Below, piece by piece: positions 26,701 through 37,336 of a DNA stretch of 64,000 nt. The notes beneath the pieces are model-generated. The model did no database searches. It was given only the letters and a program-made list of their open reading frames with translations, and was not told where the DNA came from. The stretch is from Methylotenera sp. G11 (GTDB lineage Bacteria > Pseudomonadota > Gammaproteobacteria > Burkholderiales > Methylophilaceae): the NCBI RefSeq assembly GCF_000799735.1, contig NZ_JUHH01000001.1:2108001-2172000 (forward strand). Reading direction: 5' to 3'. Made by a program: the position numbers and the translations under genes. Each line of letters starts with the position of its first letter. The first letter of the stretch is position 1.

Positions 26701-26724
26701 AAGCCCACCTAGGTGGGCTTTTTT
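26701..26724 (+). terminator. Terminator after the prepilin gene
   Basis: AAGCCCACCTAGGTGGGCTT is a perfect 20-bp palindrome running into TTTT. The inner bases form the loop. It isolates the prepilin from the mla operon. Confidence 0.88.
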
Positions 26725-26758
26725 ACCATATCTTCCCGTAACGCCAGCATTTAAAAGC

Positions 26759-26786
26759 TTGCATAGCCGCTAAATTGTTTTAGAAT
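26759..26786 (+). promoter_or_regulatory. Candidate promoter of the mla operon
   Basis: TTGCAT (26759-26764) and TAGAAT (26781-26786), spacer 16 bp, lie about 48 bp before the mlaF start and just after the prepilin terminator. Confidence 0.6.
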
Positions 26787-26833
26787 AGCAGCTTAATAAA
26801 AAGCAAGAAATTTAATCACTTAACAAGCTATCC

Positions 26834-27640
26834 ATGACATCTAATATCGTAGAAATAGATAACCTTTCCTTTGGTTACAAAGGTCGTTTGCTGCATAAGA
26901 ATATCAATATGGTATTTCCGCGCGGCAAAGTTGTGGCAATCATGGGCGGCAGCGGCAGCGGTAAAACCACGTTGCTGCGTTTGATCGGCGGCCAGATCAA
27001 GCCTACGCGCGGTCAGGTGCGCGTGGATGGTGCAGTGGTGCATGAGCAAAGCCGTGAAGGTATTTATAAATTGCGCCGCAAAATGGGCATGCTGTTCCAG
27101 CATGGTGCCTTGTTTACTGATTTAAGTGTGTTCGATAACGTGGCTTTCCCCATGCGCGAACTGACGGATCTGCCCGAATCCATGATCCGGGACCTGGTGT
27201 TGATGAAGTTGAACGCGGTGGGTTTGCGCGGTGCACATCAGCTGAAACCAACTGAGCTTTCAGGCGGCATGGCCAGGCGCGTGGCGCTGGCACGGGCCGT
27301 GGCGCTCGATCCTAACATTATTATGTATGATGAACCCTTTGCCGGGCTGGATCCGATTTCAATGGGGGTGATCTGTGACCTGATCCGTAGCCTGAATGAT
27401 GCATTGGGCGCTACTTCCATTATCGTGTCGCATGATGTTAAGGAAACTTTCCTGATCGCAGATTATGTGTATTTTGTCGCTAACGGTGAAGTGGCGGCTG
27501 AAGGTACTCCGCATGACCTGATGCAATCTACGTTGCCATTTGTGCATCAGTTTGTGCATGGTGAAAAAGATGGTCCGGTGCCATTTCATTATCCGGCAGA
27601 GAATTACCGGTCTGAGTTGCTGAAGCAGCCTGCCTTATAA
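26834..27640 (+). CDS. mlaF: Phospholipid-trafficking ABC ATPase MlaF
   Basis: Cytoplasmic ATPase of the MlaFEDB complex that moves phospholipids between the inner and outer membranes to keep outer-membrane asymmetry. Walker A GGSGSGKTT (38-46), signature LSGGMARR, Walker B IIMYDEPFAGLDP and the switch histidine in IVSHD are present. The 268-residue length is usual. First gene of mlaFEDCB; ATG start. Confidence 0.95.
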   Translation: MTSNIVEIDNLSFGYKGRLLHKNINMVFPRGKVVAIMGGSGSGKTTLLRLIGGQIKPTRGQVRVDGAVVHEQSREGIYKLRRKMGMLFQHGALFTDLSVFDNVAFPMRELTDLPESMIRDLVLMKLNAVGLRGAHQLKPTELSGGMARRVALARAVALDPNIIMYDEPFAGLDPISMGVICDLIRSLNDALGATSIIVSHDVKETFLIADYVYFVANGEVAAEGTPHDLMQSTLPFVHQFVHGEKDGPVPFHYPAENYRSELLKQPAL

Positions 27641-27668
27641 GAATCTAAATTTAATTACAAACGCAAAT

Positions 27669-28472
27669 ATGAAATCAATTTTGTTTAATGGCCCGTCAAA
27701 GCTGCTGCGCGGTATTGGCCGGCGCATGATAGAGCGTATATGGCGTCTGGGTGCCGGTGCGAGGCTGTTTTTCCTTACCATTATTTATTCCGGCGAAAGT
27801 TTCAGGCGTTTCCACCTGACGCTGCGTGAAGTCTATTTCACCGGCGTGATGTCATTGCTGATCATCATCGTGTCGGCTTTTTTTGTCGGTATGGTATTGG
27901 GTCTGCAAGGATATAACACCTTGCAGAAATATGGCTCGTCGGAAGCGATTGGCGTGCTGGTTGCGCTTTCCCTGGTGCGTGAGCTTGGGCCTGTGGTAAC
28001 GGCGCTGTTATTTGCAGGCCGTGCCGGCACTGCCATTACAGCAGAAATCGGGCTGATGAAAACGACCGAGCAGTTATCGGCGATGGAGATGATGGCGGTG
28101 AACCCGATTGCGCGCGTTGTGGCTCCCCGCTTTTGGGCTGGCGTGATTTCCATGCCTATTCTGGCAGCACTTTTTTCAATGGTCGGCGTGTTGGGCGGCT
28201 ACCTGGTGGCTGTGCCTTTAATCGGCGTGGATCAAGGTGCTTTCTGGTCGCAGATGCAGGCAAGTGTGGATGTCAGGGAAGATATTATTAATGGCGTAAT
28301 CAAAAGTGTAGTATTTGGTGTGGCATGCACCATGATTGCCTTGTTTGAGGGTTTTGATGCGCCGCCAACGGCAGAGGGCGTCAGCCATGCGACTACCCGG
28401 ACTGTGGTGATTTCGTCATTGACCGTGCTGGCGTTGGATTTTGTTTTAACGTCTTTCATGATTACCGTTTAA
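27669..28472 (+). CDS. mlaE: Phospholipid-trafficking permease MlaE
   Basis: Integral membrane subunit of the Mla transporter. The 267 residues include an N-terminal interfacial helix region, then about five membrane helices, with the MlaE-family sequences LVRELGPVVTALLFAGRAG and AITAEIGLMKTTEQLSAMEMM. It lies 28 bp after mlaF. Confidence 0.95.
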   Translation: MKSILFNGPSKLLRGIGRRMIERIWRLGAGARLFFLTIIYSGESFRRFHLTLREVYFTGVMSLLIIIVSAFFVGMVLGLQGYNTLQKYGSSEAIGVLVALSLVRELGPVVTALLFAGRAGTAITAEIGLMKTTEQLSAMEMMAVNPIARVVAPRFWAGVISMPILAALFSMVGVLGGYLVAVPLIGVDQGAFWSQMQASVDVREDIINGVIKSVVFGVACTMIALFEGFDAPPTAEGVSHATTRTVVISSLTVLALDFVLTSFMITV

Positions 28473-28519
28473 ACCATATTGTTAAGCAGTGCATAAGAGA
28501 CAGAATGAGGGGATGTTAA

Positions 28520-29077
28520 GTGGATAGAACTACAATAGATTTATGGGTTGGCATTTTTGTGGCGTTAGGTGTCGCGGCTTTGCTGGGGCTTGCCATGAAG
28601 GTCGGTAACCTTACATCAAACAAGATCGGTGATACCTATAGTGTTTCGGCTGCTTTCGAGAACATTGGCGGTTTGAAGCCAAATGCACCCGTGAAAAGCG
28701 CTGGTGTCGTAGTGGGTCGGGTTGCCGATATCAGCTTTGACGCCAAGTCATATGAGGCTGTAGTCACTATCCGCATAGATGAGCGTTACGCGTTTCCAAA
28801 AGATACGTTTGCCAATATCTATACTGCTGGCTTGCTTGGAGAGCAGTATATCGGCCTTGAGGCTGGCGGCGAAGAGGATGTTTTGAAAAATGGTGATAAA
28901 ATCACGCAGACACAGGATGCCGTGGTGCTGGAAAAAATGATCAGCCAGTTCCTGTATAACAAGGCATCGGAAACAGATTCGAAAGCTGATGCAGGTGGCG
29001 CCAAGTCAGATGCGAAAGCTTCCGGCGAGAAGTCAGGCGGGGCCAAGTCAACTGAATTAGGTGATGCGCCGTTTTAA
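28520..29077 (+). CDS. mlaD: MCE-domain lipid-binding protein MlaD
   Basis: Inner-membrane-anchored periplasmic protein that forms the hexameric lipid pore of the Mla complex. One N-terminal helix (about 8-25) is followed by a single MCE domain (about 38-115, with FENIGGLKPNAPVKSAGVVVG). The C-terminal 35 residues are Lys/Ser/Ala-rich and probably disordered. GTG start preceded by AGGGG. The length of 185 residues is usual. Confidence 0.94.
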   Translation: MDRTTIDLWVGIFVALGVAALLGLAMKVGNLTSNKIGDTYSVSAAFENIGGLKPNAPVKSAGVVVGRVADISFDAKSYEAVVTIRIDERYAFPKDTFANIYTAGLLGEQYIGLEAGGEEDVLKNGDKITQTQDAVVLEKMISQFLYNKASETDSKADAGGAKSDAKASGEKSGGAKSTELGDAPF

Positions 29078-29158
29078 TATGAATGCCAGTATACGCGGCT
29101 TGCAATTCTGCCAATGGCTGTTTACCTAATTCAATATTAAGTAATTAAGAGGGTATCA

Positions 29159-29779
29159 ATGAAAACGTTTTTAGGATTATTAACTGGTTTTATTTTGTCA
29201 GCAGGCTTGATGGCCGGTTCTGGCGCAGCTGTAGCCGAGGTTTCTGCGGATGATCTTGTTAAACAAACCGCTGAAGATGTGCTGGCTACCATTAAAAACG
29301 ATAAGGAAATCCAGGCCGGTAACCAGCAGAAGATATTTGCCCTTGCTGAAGAGAAAATTCTGCCTAACTTTGATTTTGACCGTGTATGCCGCATGGTATT
29401 AGGTAAAAACTGGAAGTCGGCAAGCCCTGAGCAGCAGGCTGCTTTCCAGAAAGAATTCCGAAGCCTGTTGCTGCGCACTTACGCGACTGCCCTCGGTAAA
29501 TATAAGAACCAGGTGATTGAGTACAAACCTATGCGTGCCGAACCAGGCGCGAAAAATGTCAGCGTTAAAACCCAGATCTTGCAGCCTGGCGGCCAACCGA
29601 TTACAGTCGATTACAGCCTGGTGAAGGTAGATAGCGGCTGGAAGGTTTATGACATTGTGATTGAAAGTGTCAGCCTTGTTACCAACTACCGCAGCCAGTT
29701 CAGCAATGAAATCCGCACCAATGGCCTGGATAGCCTGAACAAAAAACTTGCAGAGAAGAATAAAGCGGCAGGGGTATGA
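29159..29779 (+). CDS. mlaC: Periplasmic phospholipid carrier MlaC
   Basis: Soluble shuttle that carries a phospholipid between MlaA at the outer membrane and MlaD. Signal peptide about residues 1-26 (ending AAVAEV), then the Tol-Tol-Ttg2 fold with NFDFDRVCRMVLGKNW and the C-terminal YRSQFSNEIRTNGLDSLNKKL. The 206 residues are typical. mlaA, which some betaproteobacteria place between mlaD and mlaC, is not here. Confidence 0.94.
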   Translation: MKTFLGLLTGFILSAGLMAGSGAAVAEVSADDLVKQTAEDVLATIKNDKEIQAGNQQKIFALAEEKILPNFDFDRVCRMVLGKNWKSASPEQQAAFQKEFRSLLLRTYATALGKYKNQVIEYKPMRAEPGAKNVSVKTQILQPGGQPITVDYSLVKVDSGWKVYDIVIESVSLVTNYRSQFSNEIRTNGLDSLNKKLAEKNKAAGV

Positions 29780-30069
29780 CGAGTATCAGATTGCAGGATA
29801 ATCAGTGGTATGTATCCGGTGACATCCTTGTCGATAACGCCAATGCTGTGCTGAATGAAAGTAATGCATTGGAAATCACGGATAATCTGCAGATAGATAT
29901 GTCGGCTGTGAATGATGTGGATACTGCTGCCCTTAGCATACTGATTCAGTGGCAAAAGCGCGCTTTGGCTGCGAATAAATCTGTGATGTTCAATAAACTG
30001 CCTAAGAACTTGATCAGCCTGGCAGCGTTGTACGGCGTGACAGATTTTATACCGTTCAGTGCTGAGTAA
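29776..30069 (+). CDS. mlaB: STAS-domain regulator MlaB
   Basis: Small cytoplasmic STAS protein that binds MlaF and stabilises the transporter. The 97 residues contain LQIDMSAVNDVDTAALSIL, the STAS core, including the S/T-bearing loop. Its ATG overlaps the mlaC stop by 4 bp, implying translational coupling. It is the last gene before a terminator. Confidence 0.9.
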   Translation: MTSIRLQDNQWYVSGDILVDNANAVLNESNALEITDNLQIDMSAVNDVDTAALSILIQWQKRALAANKSVMFNKLPKNLISLAALYGVTDFIPFSAE

Positions 30070-30104
30070 CAGATTAAGTTAGATAGACCGTTTTATTTTT
30101 AATC

Positions 30105-30135
30105 AGGCCAATATTTATTGGCCTATTGTTTTTTT
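30105..30135 (+). terminator. Terminator after mlaB
   Basis: AGGCCAA ... TTGGCCT (7-bp perfect stem) followed by ATTGTTTTTTT. It separates mlaFEDCB from the ABC-2 exporter genes. The following 127 bp hold no clear promoter. Confidence 0.85.
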
Positions 30136-30262
30136 AGAATCTTTACTTTTTAAGTATCCAGGTTAAGTACCCAGGTGTTTTTTTGCCGGTCACCGGATCT
30201 AAAGCAAGTGTATCAAGTCTACCGATCATCCTATTTTTCAATACGTAAGTGAAAGTAAAATT

Positions 30263-31195
30263 TTGAGTCTGCCCGCAATTAAAATCAGTGGAGTCCATAA
30301 GCATTTTGGCGCATTGCATGCGCTGAGAGGGATAGACCTGACAATCGAGCAGGGCGAGTTCTTTGCTTTGCTCGGGCCGAATGGCGCCGGAAAGTCAACC
30401 CTGATCAATATCCTGGCTGGTCTGATTTCGCCAAGCGCCGGTAATATTTCTGTCATGGGTTTCGATGTGCAGAACCAGTATCAGCAGGCACGCCAGTTGC
30501 TGGGGGTGGTGCCGCAGGAGCTTGTATTTGACCCTTTCTTTAATGTGCGTGAGATGCTGCGGTTCCAGGCCGGTTATTTTGGCCGCGGCCGTGAAAATGA
30601 TGCCTGGGTGGATGAAATCCTGGAAGGCCTGGGTCTGACCGATAAAGCCAATACCAATATGCGCAGGCTTTCTGGCGGCATGAAACGCAGGGCGCTCATT
30701 GCGCAGGCGCTTGCGCATAAACCGCCGGTAGTGGTTCTGGATGAGCCTACTGCCGGGGTCGATGTTGAGTTGAGGCAGATGCTGTGGGAGTTCATTAAGA
30801 AATTGAATCGCGAAGGCCACACGATTATCCTGACGACGCACTATCTGGAAGAGGCGGAAACCTTGTGCAATCGGGTCGCGATGATGAAGCAAGGTCAGGT
30901 GGTGGCTCTGGATAGTACAGCCAATTTACTGAATAAGTTTTCAGGAAAGCATCTGCGCCTGACCCTGGGGAATGTATCCCTGCCGGCAGGTGTTGAGCAG
31001 CTGGTGCGTCATGTCGAAAACGGCGTTTATACGTTTGCGCTCGATGACATGGCGCAGATCGAACTGGTGTTGTCTGCCTTGCGTACTTCTGACATTAGAG
31101 TGCTGGATATGCAGTTAAACGAAGCTGACCTGGAAGATGTATTTTTATCGCTGGTCGGTAATCCGGCGCAGAATGCAGCAAGGAGTGCATCTTGA
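30263..31195 (+). CDS. ABC-2 type exporter, ATP-binding subunit
   Basis: ATPase of 310 residues with Walker A GPNGAGKST, signature LSGGMKRR, Walker B VVVLDEPTAGVD and switch TTHYLEEAE, characteristic of the YadG/DrrA-type exporter branch. A C-terminal domain of about 80 residues follows. TTG start. The exporter pair between mlaB and ibaG/murA is a recurring betaproteobacterial arrangement; its substrate is unknown, and the location suggests an envelope-related cargo. Translationally coupled to the permease. Confidence 0.88.
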   Translation: MSLPAIKISGVHKHFGALHALRGIDLTIEQGEFFALLGPNGAGKSTLINILAGLISPSAGNISVMGFDVQNQYQQARQLLGVVPQELVFDPFFNVREMLRFQAGYFGRGRENDAWVDEILEGLGLTDKANTNMRRLSGGMKRRALIAQALAHKPPVVVLDEPTAGVDVELRQMLWEFIKKLNREGHTIILTTHYLEEAETLCNRVAMMKQGQVVALDSTANLLNKFSGKHLRLTLGNVSLPAGVEQLVRHVENGVYTFALDDMAQIELVLSALRTSDIRVLDMQLNEADLEDVFLSLVGNPAQNAARSAS

Positions 31196-31995
31196 TTCAT
31201 CATACGGAAACATGTTCGGGCTCGAAACTGCCTGTTGGTCTCAGGGGCCCCTGGACGCTGTTGAAAAAAGAATTGTTACGGTTCTGGCGGGTAGCGTTTC
31301 AGACAGTGGCTGCGCCGGTCATAACCGCGCTGTTATACCTGCTGATTTTTTCGCACGTGCTGGAAAGCCATGTGCAGGTATACGACGGAGTCCCCTATAC
31401 GGCATTCCTGATCCCGGGGCTGATCATGATGTCTGTATTGCAGAATGCTTTTGCAAACAGTTCCTCCAGCCTGATTCAGTCAAAAGTGATGGGCAATATC
31501 GTATTCGTATTGTTAACACCGCTTACGCATATACAGTTTTTTCTGGCATTCCTGATTGCTGCGATCATTCGCGGTCTGGTTGTAGGTCTTTGCATTTATC
31601 TGGTGGCCATGTGGTTTGTTGACCTGAGCGTGGCGAATTTCTGGTGGATCGCTGCATTTGCGCTGTTGGGGAGTGCCTTGCTTGGTACTTTCGGCATCAT
31701 CGCCGGCATCTGGGCGGACCGCTTCGATCAGATGGCCGCTTTCCAGAATTTCATTATCATGCCGCTTACCTTTTTATCCGGCGTGTTTTACTCTATTCAC
31801 TCGCTGCCGCCGTTCTGGCAGAAGGTGTCGCAGCTGAACCCGTTTTTTTACATGATTGATGGTTTCAGGTATGGTTTCTTCGGTAAAGGCGATGTTTCGC
31901 CAGTCTTCAGTTTATTGGTCGTGGGCGGGGCATTCTTAGTGTTGGCACTGATCACCCTAAAAATGCTAAAATCCGGTTATAAACTAAGATCTTAA
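31192..31995 (+). CDS. ABC-2 type exporter, permease subunit
   Basis: A 267-residue membrane protein with about six hydrophobic helices and the ABC-2 signature region around residues 180-220 (FQNFIIMPLTFLSGVFYSIH). The TTG start overlaps the stop of the ATPase gene by 4 bp (TTGA). Resembles YadH-type permeases. The substrate cannot be told from the sequence. Confidence 0.88.
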   Translation: MIHHTETCSGSKLPVGLRGPWTLLKKELLRFWRVAFQTVAAPVITALLYLLIFSHVLESHVQVYDGVPYTAFLIPGLIMMSVLQNAFANSSSSLIQSKVMGNIVFVLLTPLTHIQFFLAFLIAAIIRGLVVGLCIYLVAMWFVDLSVANFWWIAAFALLGSALLGTFGIIAGIWADRFDQMAAFQNFIIMPLTFLSGVFYSIHSLPPFWQKVSQLNPFFYMIDGFRYGFFGKGDVSPVFSLLVVGGAFLVLALITLKMLKSGYKLRS

Positions 31996-32026
31996 GTTTA
32001 ATTTGGAATTTAAAAGGTAATCGTCA

Positions 32027-32278
32027 GTGTTAAGCGCCCAGCAATTAGAAACATATATTACGCAGAATCTGGTTTGTGACCACATCAAGGTATTGGGTGA
32101 TGATGGTACGCATTTTGAAGCAGTCATCGTCAGTCCGGAGTTTGTGGGTAAATCGATGGTGCAACAGCATCAGCGCGTATATGCTGCGCTAGGCGATAGG
32201 ATGAGGGCGGAAATACATGCGTTATCAATGCGTACGCTGACGCCCGAGGCATGGCAGAAGCTGAATAATAAAAACTAA
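32027..32278 (+). CDS. ibaG: BolA family protein IbaG
   Basis: An 83-residue BolA-like protein that in other bacteria binds a [2Fe-2S] cluster together with a monothiol glutaredoxin and is linked to acid resistance and cell envelope. Central [13 protein letters not shown] and the helix [16 protein letters not shown] match the IbaG/YrbA branch. GTG start. In E. coli, ibaG lies between mlaB and murA; here the exporter pair and grxD are inserted into that order. Confidence 0.88.
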   Translation: MLSAQQLETYITQNLVCDHIKVLGDDGTHFEAVIVSPEFVGKSMVQQHQRVYAALGDRMRAEIHALSMRTLTPEAWQKLNNKN

Positions 32279-32337
32279 TTACGGCGTTTATATTTTTTTA
32301 CAACCGCTGTAACAGGCATGATGAAATAGGAAAGAAA

Positions 32338-32649
32338 ATGGATATACAGGCAGTTATTAAAGAGCAGGTCACAAGCAACCCGGTAGTTCTTTACATGAAG
32401 GGCACACCAAAATTCCCACAATGCGGTTTTTCAAACCTCGCAACACAAATACTTAAAGCCTGTGACACAGATTACCTGGCAGTGGATGTGCTGGCAGACC
32501 AGAATATTCGCGAAGGTATCAAGGTGTATGCAAATTGGCCAACGATCCCGCAGCTTTACATTAAAGGCGAGTTCATCGGTGGCTCCGATATCATGCGTGC
32601 CATGTACGAAAGCGGTGAGCTGCAAACCTTATTGAATGCGGCTAAATAA
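32338..32649 (+). CDS. grxD: Monothiol glutaredoxin GrxD (Grx4)
   Basis: A 103-residue monothiol glutaredoxin with active site CGFS (C29) preceded by the characteristic KGTPKFPQ, and the cis-proline/glutathione region WPTIPQLYIKGEFIGGSDI. Such proteins form [2Fe-2S]-bridged complexes with BolA-type partners, and its location 59 bp after ibaG fits that pairing. Its TAA stop is immediately followed by the TTG start of murA. Confidence 0.94.
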   Translation: MDIQAVIKEQVTSNPVVLYMKGTPKFPQCGFSNLATQILKACDTDYLAVDVLADQNIREGIKVYANWPTIPQLYIKGEFIGGSDIMRAMYESGELQTLLNAAK

Positions 32650-33915
<1,266 letters not shown>

Positions 33916-33932
33916 AGAAAAACAGACATAGA

Positions 33933-34577
33933 ATGATTACGATAGCACTATCAAAAGGCCGTATTTTCGAAGAAACCGTACCCTTGCTGGCTGCGGCAGG
34001 TATCCATGCGGCTGAGGATCCTGAGTCATCACGCAAGCTCATTATCGGCACCAATCGCGAAGATGTTCGCTTGATTATTGTCCGTGCAACCGATGTACCG
34101 ACCTATGTGCAATATGGGGCAGCTGACTTAGGCATAGCCGGTAAGGATGTGCTGGATGAGCATGGTGGGGAAGGTTTGTATCAGCCGATAGACCTGCAGA
34201 TTGCCAAGTGCAGGATGATGGTGGCGGTGCGCGAGGATTTTGATTATTTCGGCTCAATTCGAAGCGGCGCTCGCTTGAAAGTGGTCACCAAATATGTCAA
34301 AACCGCACGCGAGCATTTTGCAGCCAAGGGTATGCATGTTGACCTGATCAAACTGTATGGCTCAATGGAACTGGGTCCCCTGGTTGGTTTGGCGGATGTG
34401 ATCGTAGACCTGGTGAGTACAGGTGGAACCTTGCGTGCCAACAACCTCAAGGCTGTAGAAGAAGTTGGTGAGATCAGTTCGCGTCTGGTTGTGAATCAGG
34501 CCTCGCTCAAGTTGAACAGGGCGAAACTGCAGCCCATTATGGATGCGTTCAAGACAGCCATCTCCGCCGGAAAATAA
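33933..34577 (+). CDS. hisG: ATP phosphoribosyltransferase HisG, short form
   Basis: First enzyme of histidine biosynthesis, joining ATP and PRPP. At 214 residues it is the short form that lacks the C-terminal regulatory domain, and short HisG needs the HisZ subunit for activity and histidine feedback; hisZ is not in the window. Signature regions: [13 protein letters not shown] at the start and [18 protein letters not shown] for the PRPP site. Opens the his gene run. Confidence 0.95.
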   Translation: MITIALSKGRIFEETVPLLAAAGIHAAEDPESSRKLIIGTNREDVRLIIVRATDVPTYVQYGAADLGIAGKDVLDEHGGEGLYQPIDLQIAKCRMMVAVREDFDYFGSIRSGARLKVVTKYVKTAREHFAAKGMHVDLIKLYGSMELGPLVGLADVIVDLVSTGGTLRANNLKAVEEVGEISSRLVVNQASLKLNRAKLQPIMDAFKTAISAGK

Positions 34578-34600
34578 ATTTAGCTGATAGGTTCAATCGT

Positions 34601-35905
34601 ATGAAAATTAGACGTTTTTCAACTACTGATAGTGATTTCAAGAGCAATTTAAAAGATCTGCTTGCGTTTGAGACGGCGCAGGATGACTCTATTGATGTAG
34701 TGGTGGCAGGTATCCTTAAAGATGTAAAAAACCGTGGTGATGCAGCCGTGCTGGAATACACCAATCGTTTTGATAAAACGGGTGCAACCAGCCTTGCGCA
34801 GCTTGAAATCAGCCAGGCTGAACTTGCGGCCGCTTTGAACAGCCTGCCTGCTGATCAGCGTGCTGCGTTACAGACAGCGGCTGATCGTGTACGCAGCTAC
34901 CATGAAAAACAGCTCATGAGTTCATGGAGCTACACAGAGGCCGATGGCACTTTGCTGGGCCAGCAAGTCACTTCGCTGGATCGCGTAGGATTGTATGTGC
35001 CTGGCGGCAAGGCAGCTTATCCTTCATCGGTGCTGATGAATGCGATTCCTGCCAAAGTAGCCGGTGTGCAGGAATTGATCATGGTAGTGCCGACGCCTAA
35101 CGGCGAGAAGAACCAGTTGGTGCTTGCTGCCGCAGCAGTCTGCGGTGTTGACCGTGTATTCTGCATTGGCGGCGCACAGGCTGTGGGTGCTTTAGCTTAC
35201 GGTACTGAGACGGTGCCGCAGGTGGATAAAATTGTAGGCCCCGGCAATGCTTATGTAGCGGCTGCAAAACGTCGCGTATTTGGCGTGGTGGGTATCGATA
35301 TGGTGGCGGGGCCATCCGAGATTCTGGTTATCTGCGATGGCAAGACCGATCCGGACTGGATTGCGATGGATCTGTTCTCGCAGGCAGAGCATGATGAATT
35401 GGCGCAGTCCATATTATTAAGCCCGGATGCTGCATTCCTGGATAAAGTGACTGCCAGCATTGAAAAGCTGGTGATCAATATGCCGCGCAAGGACATTATC
35501 ACCACTTCGCTTACCAACCGGGGCGCATTGATACAGGTGTGCGACCTGGATGAGGCTGCGGAAATCAGCAACTACATTGCACCGGAGCATTTGGAACTGT
35601 CGCTGGAAGACCCATTGGCGTTCAGTAAAAAAATCAAGCATGCCGGCGCTATTTTTATGGGCCGTGATACCTGCGAGGCTTTGGGTGATTATTGCGCAGG
35701 CCCGAATCACGTATTGCCTACCTCGCGTACGGCCAGGTTCTCGTCACCGCTGGGTGTCTATGATTTCCAGAAACGGTCAAGCCTGATCATGGTGTCTGCG
35801 GAAGGCGCGCAAGTGCTGGGTAAGGTTGCCGCTACTTTAGCTTATGGCGAGGGCTTGCAGGCGCACGCACGTTCCGCAGAGTATCGTCTCAAATCGCGCA
35901 ATTAA
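34601..35905 (+). CDS. hisD: Histidinol dehydrogenase HisD
   Basis: Zinc enzyme that oxidises histidinol to histidine in two NAD-dependent steps. The 434 residues include [38 protein letters not shown], and the metal/catalytic region [10 protein letters not shown] and YIAPEHLEL. Located 23 bp after hisG. A CCGTAC/GTACGG hairpin lies in the 136 bp between hisD and hisC. Confidence 0.96.
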   Translation: MKIRRFSTTDSDFKSNLKDLLAFETAQDDSIDVVVAGILKDVKNRGDAAVLEYTNRFDKTGATSLAQLEISQAELAAALNSLPADQRAALQTAADRVRSYHEKQLMSSWSYTEADGTLLGQQVTSLDRVGLYVPGGKAAYPSSVLMNAIPAKVAGVQELIMVVPTPNGEKNQLVLAAAAVCGVDRVFCIGGAQAVGALAYGTETVPQVDKIVGPGNAYVAAAKRRVFGVVGIDMVAGPSEILVICDGKTDPDWIAMDLFSQAEHDELAQSILLSPDAAFLDKVTASIEKLVINMPRKDIITTSLTNRGALIQVCDLDEAAEISNYIAPEHLELSLEDPLAFSKKIKHAGAIFMGRDTCEALGDYCAGPNHVLPTSRTARFSSPLGVYDFQKRSSLIMVSAEGAQVLGKVAATLAYGEGLQAHARSAEYRLKSRN

Positions 35906-35932
35906 CTGTGCCGGCATCGTCTTCGCTTTGCG

Positions 35933-35951
35933 CCGTACTTGAACCGTACGG
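35933..35951 (+). other. Hairpin between hisD and hisC
   Basis: CCGTAC-TTGAACC-GTACGG followed by TCTTTAAAGCTTTACTTTT. The stem is short and the T-run broken, so it is at best a weak terminator or an RNA processing site. Confidence 0.3.
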
Positions 35952-36041
35952 TCTTTAAAGCTTTACTTTTGCCGCCTTGTGCTTCTTTTAATATCGTGTT
36001 TGCGCATGTGCGATATTAAGCAATATGTCAGAGGTTTTAGT

Positions 36042-37100
36042 ATGAGTAAATTCTGGAGTGATATCGTACATAAGTTAACCCCTTATGTGCCTGGCGAGCA
36101 GCCGAAGTTAACCAATCTGGTCAAGCTGAACACAAATGAAAACCCTTATGGCCCTGGCCCTAAGGTCATTGCAGCATTGAAGACAGAAGCTGCAGATACT
36201 CTGCGCCTGTATCCTGACCCCAATTCAGATGCATTGAAGGCAGCGATCGCACATGCTTATGCTTTAAGCCCAAATCAGGTATTTGTAGGTAACGGTTCAG
36301 ATGAAGTTCTGGCGCATGTGTTCCAGGCGTTGCTCAAGCATGATCAGCCATTGTTGTTTCCTGATATTACTTACAGTTTTTATCCGGTCTACTGCGGCCT
36401 TTATGGTATTGACTACCGGACGGTTCCGCTTGCGGAAGATTTTTCGATCAATATTGATGACTATAAACAGCCTAATGGCGGCATTATTTTCCCTAATCCC
36501 AATGCCCCGACCGGTATCCCGCTTGCATTGTCACAGATAGAGCAGTTGCTGCAGCGCAATCCCGGCTCAGTGGTCGTGATCGATGAAGCTTATGTGGATT
36601 TTGGCACGGAATCAGCGGTAGGGCTCATTAGCCGATATCCCAATCTGCTGGTGACGCACACTTTATCAAAAGCACGCTCGCTGGCGGGATTGCGTGTCGG
36701 TTACGCCATGGGTTCGCCAGACCTGATTGAAGCGCTTATTCGCGTGAAGGATAGTTTCAACTCCTATCCGATTGACCGGTTTGCATCTGCCGGTGCCATT
36801 GCTGCATTGCAGGATACTGAATATTTCGAGAAAACCTGCAAGCAGGTCATGGCTACAAGAGAGGCGCTGGTAGATGACCTGGTAAAGCTTGGTTTTCAAG
36901 TGCTACCATCAGGCGCGAATTTCATATTTGCCCGGCATCCGGCATGGGATGGTGCGGAATTGACTGCAAAATTGCGCGAACGCAGCATCATCGTGCGCCA
37001 TTTTAAATCACCAGCCCGTATTTCGCCTTATTTACGCATCACGATAGGTACCGATGCGCAATCTAAATTATTGATCGATGCATTGTCGGGTATTTTATAG
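36042..37100 (+). CDS. hisC: Histidinol-phosphate aminotransferase HisC
   Basis: PLP enzyme transferring an amino group to imidazole-acetol phosphate. From the ATG at 36042, with AGAGG upstream, the protein is 352 residues; an earlier in-frame start at 35979 would add 21 residues with no family counterpart. Landmarks are [12 protein letters not shown], the PLP-phosphate region VGNGSDEVL, and the PLP-lysine in [17 protein letters not shown]. In related genomes hisB normally follows directly; here hps is inserted. Confidence 0.95.
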   Translation: MSKFWSDIVHKLTPYVPGEQPKLTNLVKLNTNENPYGPGPKVIAALKTEAADTLRLYPDPNSDALKAAIAHAYALSPNQVFVGNGSDEVLAHVFQALLKHDQPLLFPDITYSFYPVYCGLYGIDYRTVPLAEDFSINIDDYKQPNGGIIFPNPNAPTGIPLALSQIEQLLQRNPGSVVVIDEAYVDFGTESAVGLISRYPNLLVTHTLSKARSLAGLRVGYAMGSPDLIEALIRVKDSFNSYPIDRFASAGAIAALQDTEYFEKTCKQVMATREALVDDLVKLGFQVLPSGANFIFARHPAWDGAELTAKLRERSIIVRHFKSPARISPYLRITIGTDAQSKLLIDALSGIL

Positions 37101-37241
37101 CAGGGTGCGCTGGGCGATAAATCCCAATGCAGGTGCGGCCTGGGCTTCAAGTGGCATGGAAATTGTAAAAAAACCGTTAAAATAAACACGAAAAGTTTGA
37201 ATTTTCTGCGTAACTACGGTTATCATAGCGAAATGTGCGTT

Positions 37242-37257
37242 TTGTGCACAATATAAT
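37242..37257 (+). promoter_or_regulatory. hps promoter: palindrome joined to a perfect -10 box
   Basis: TATAAT (37252-37257) is preceded without a gap by the palindrome TTGTGCACAA (37242-37251). At the correct distance upstream (about 37229-37234) there is no -35 match, so the promoter may need an activator or be controlled through the palindrome. The 5' leader would be about 70 bases and ends in a perfect GGAGGA (37325-37330) before the GTG start. Nothing else is evident in 37101-37241. Confidence 0.55.
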
Positions 37258-37336
37258 AATTAATTTCAATTTCGTATTTTTAACCTAAGTAAATCAATCA
37301 TTAAGTATTGGTTTATTATTCGTTGGAGGATGTATC

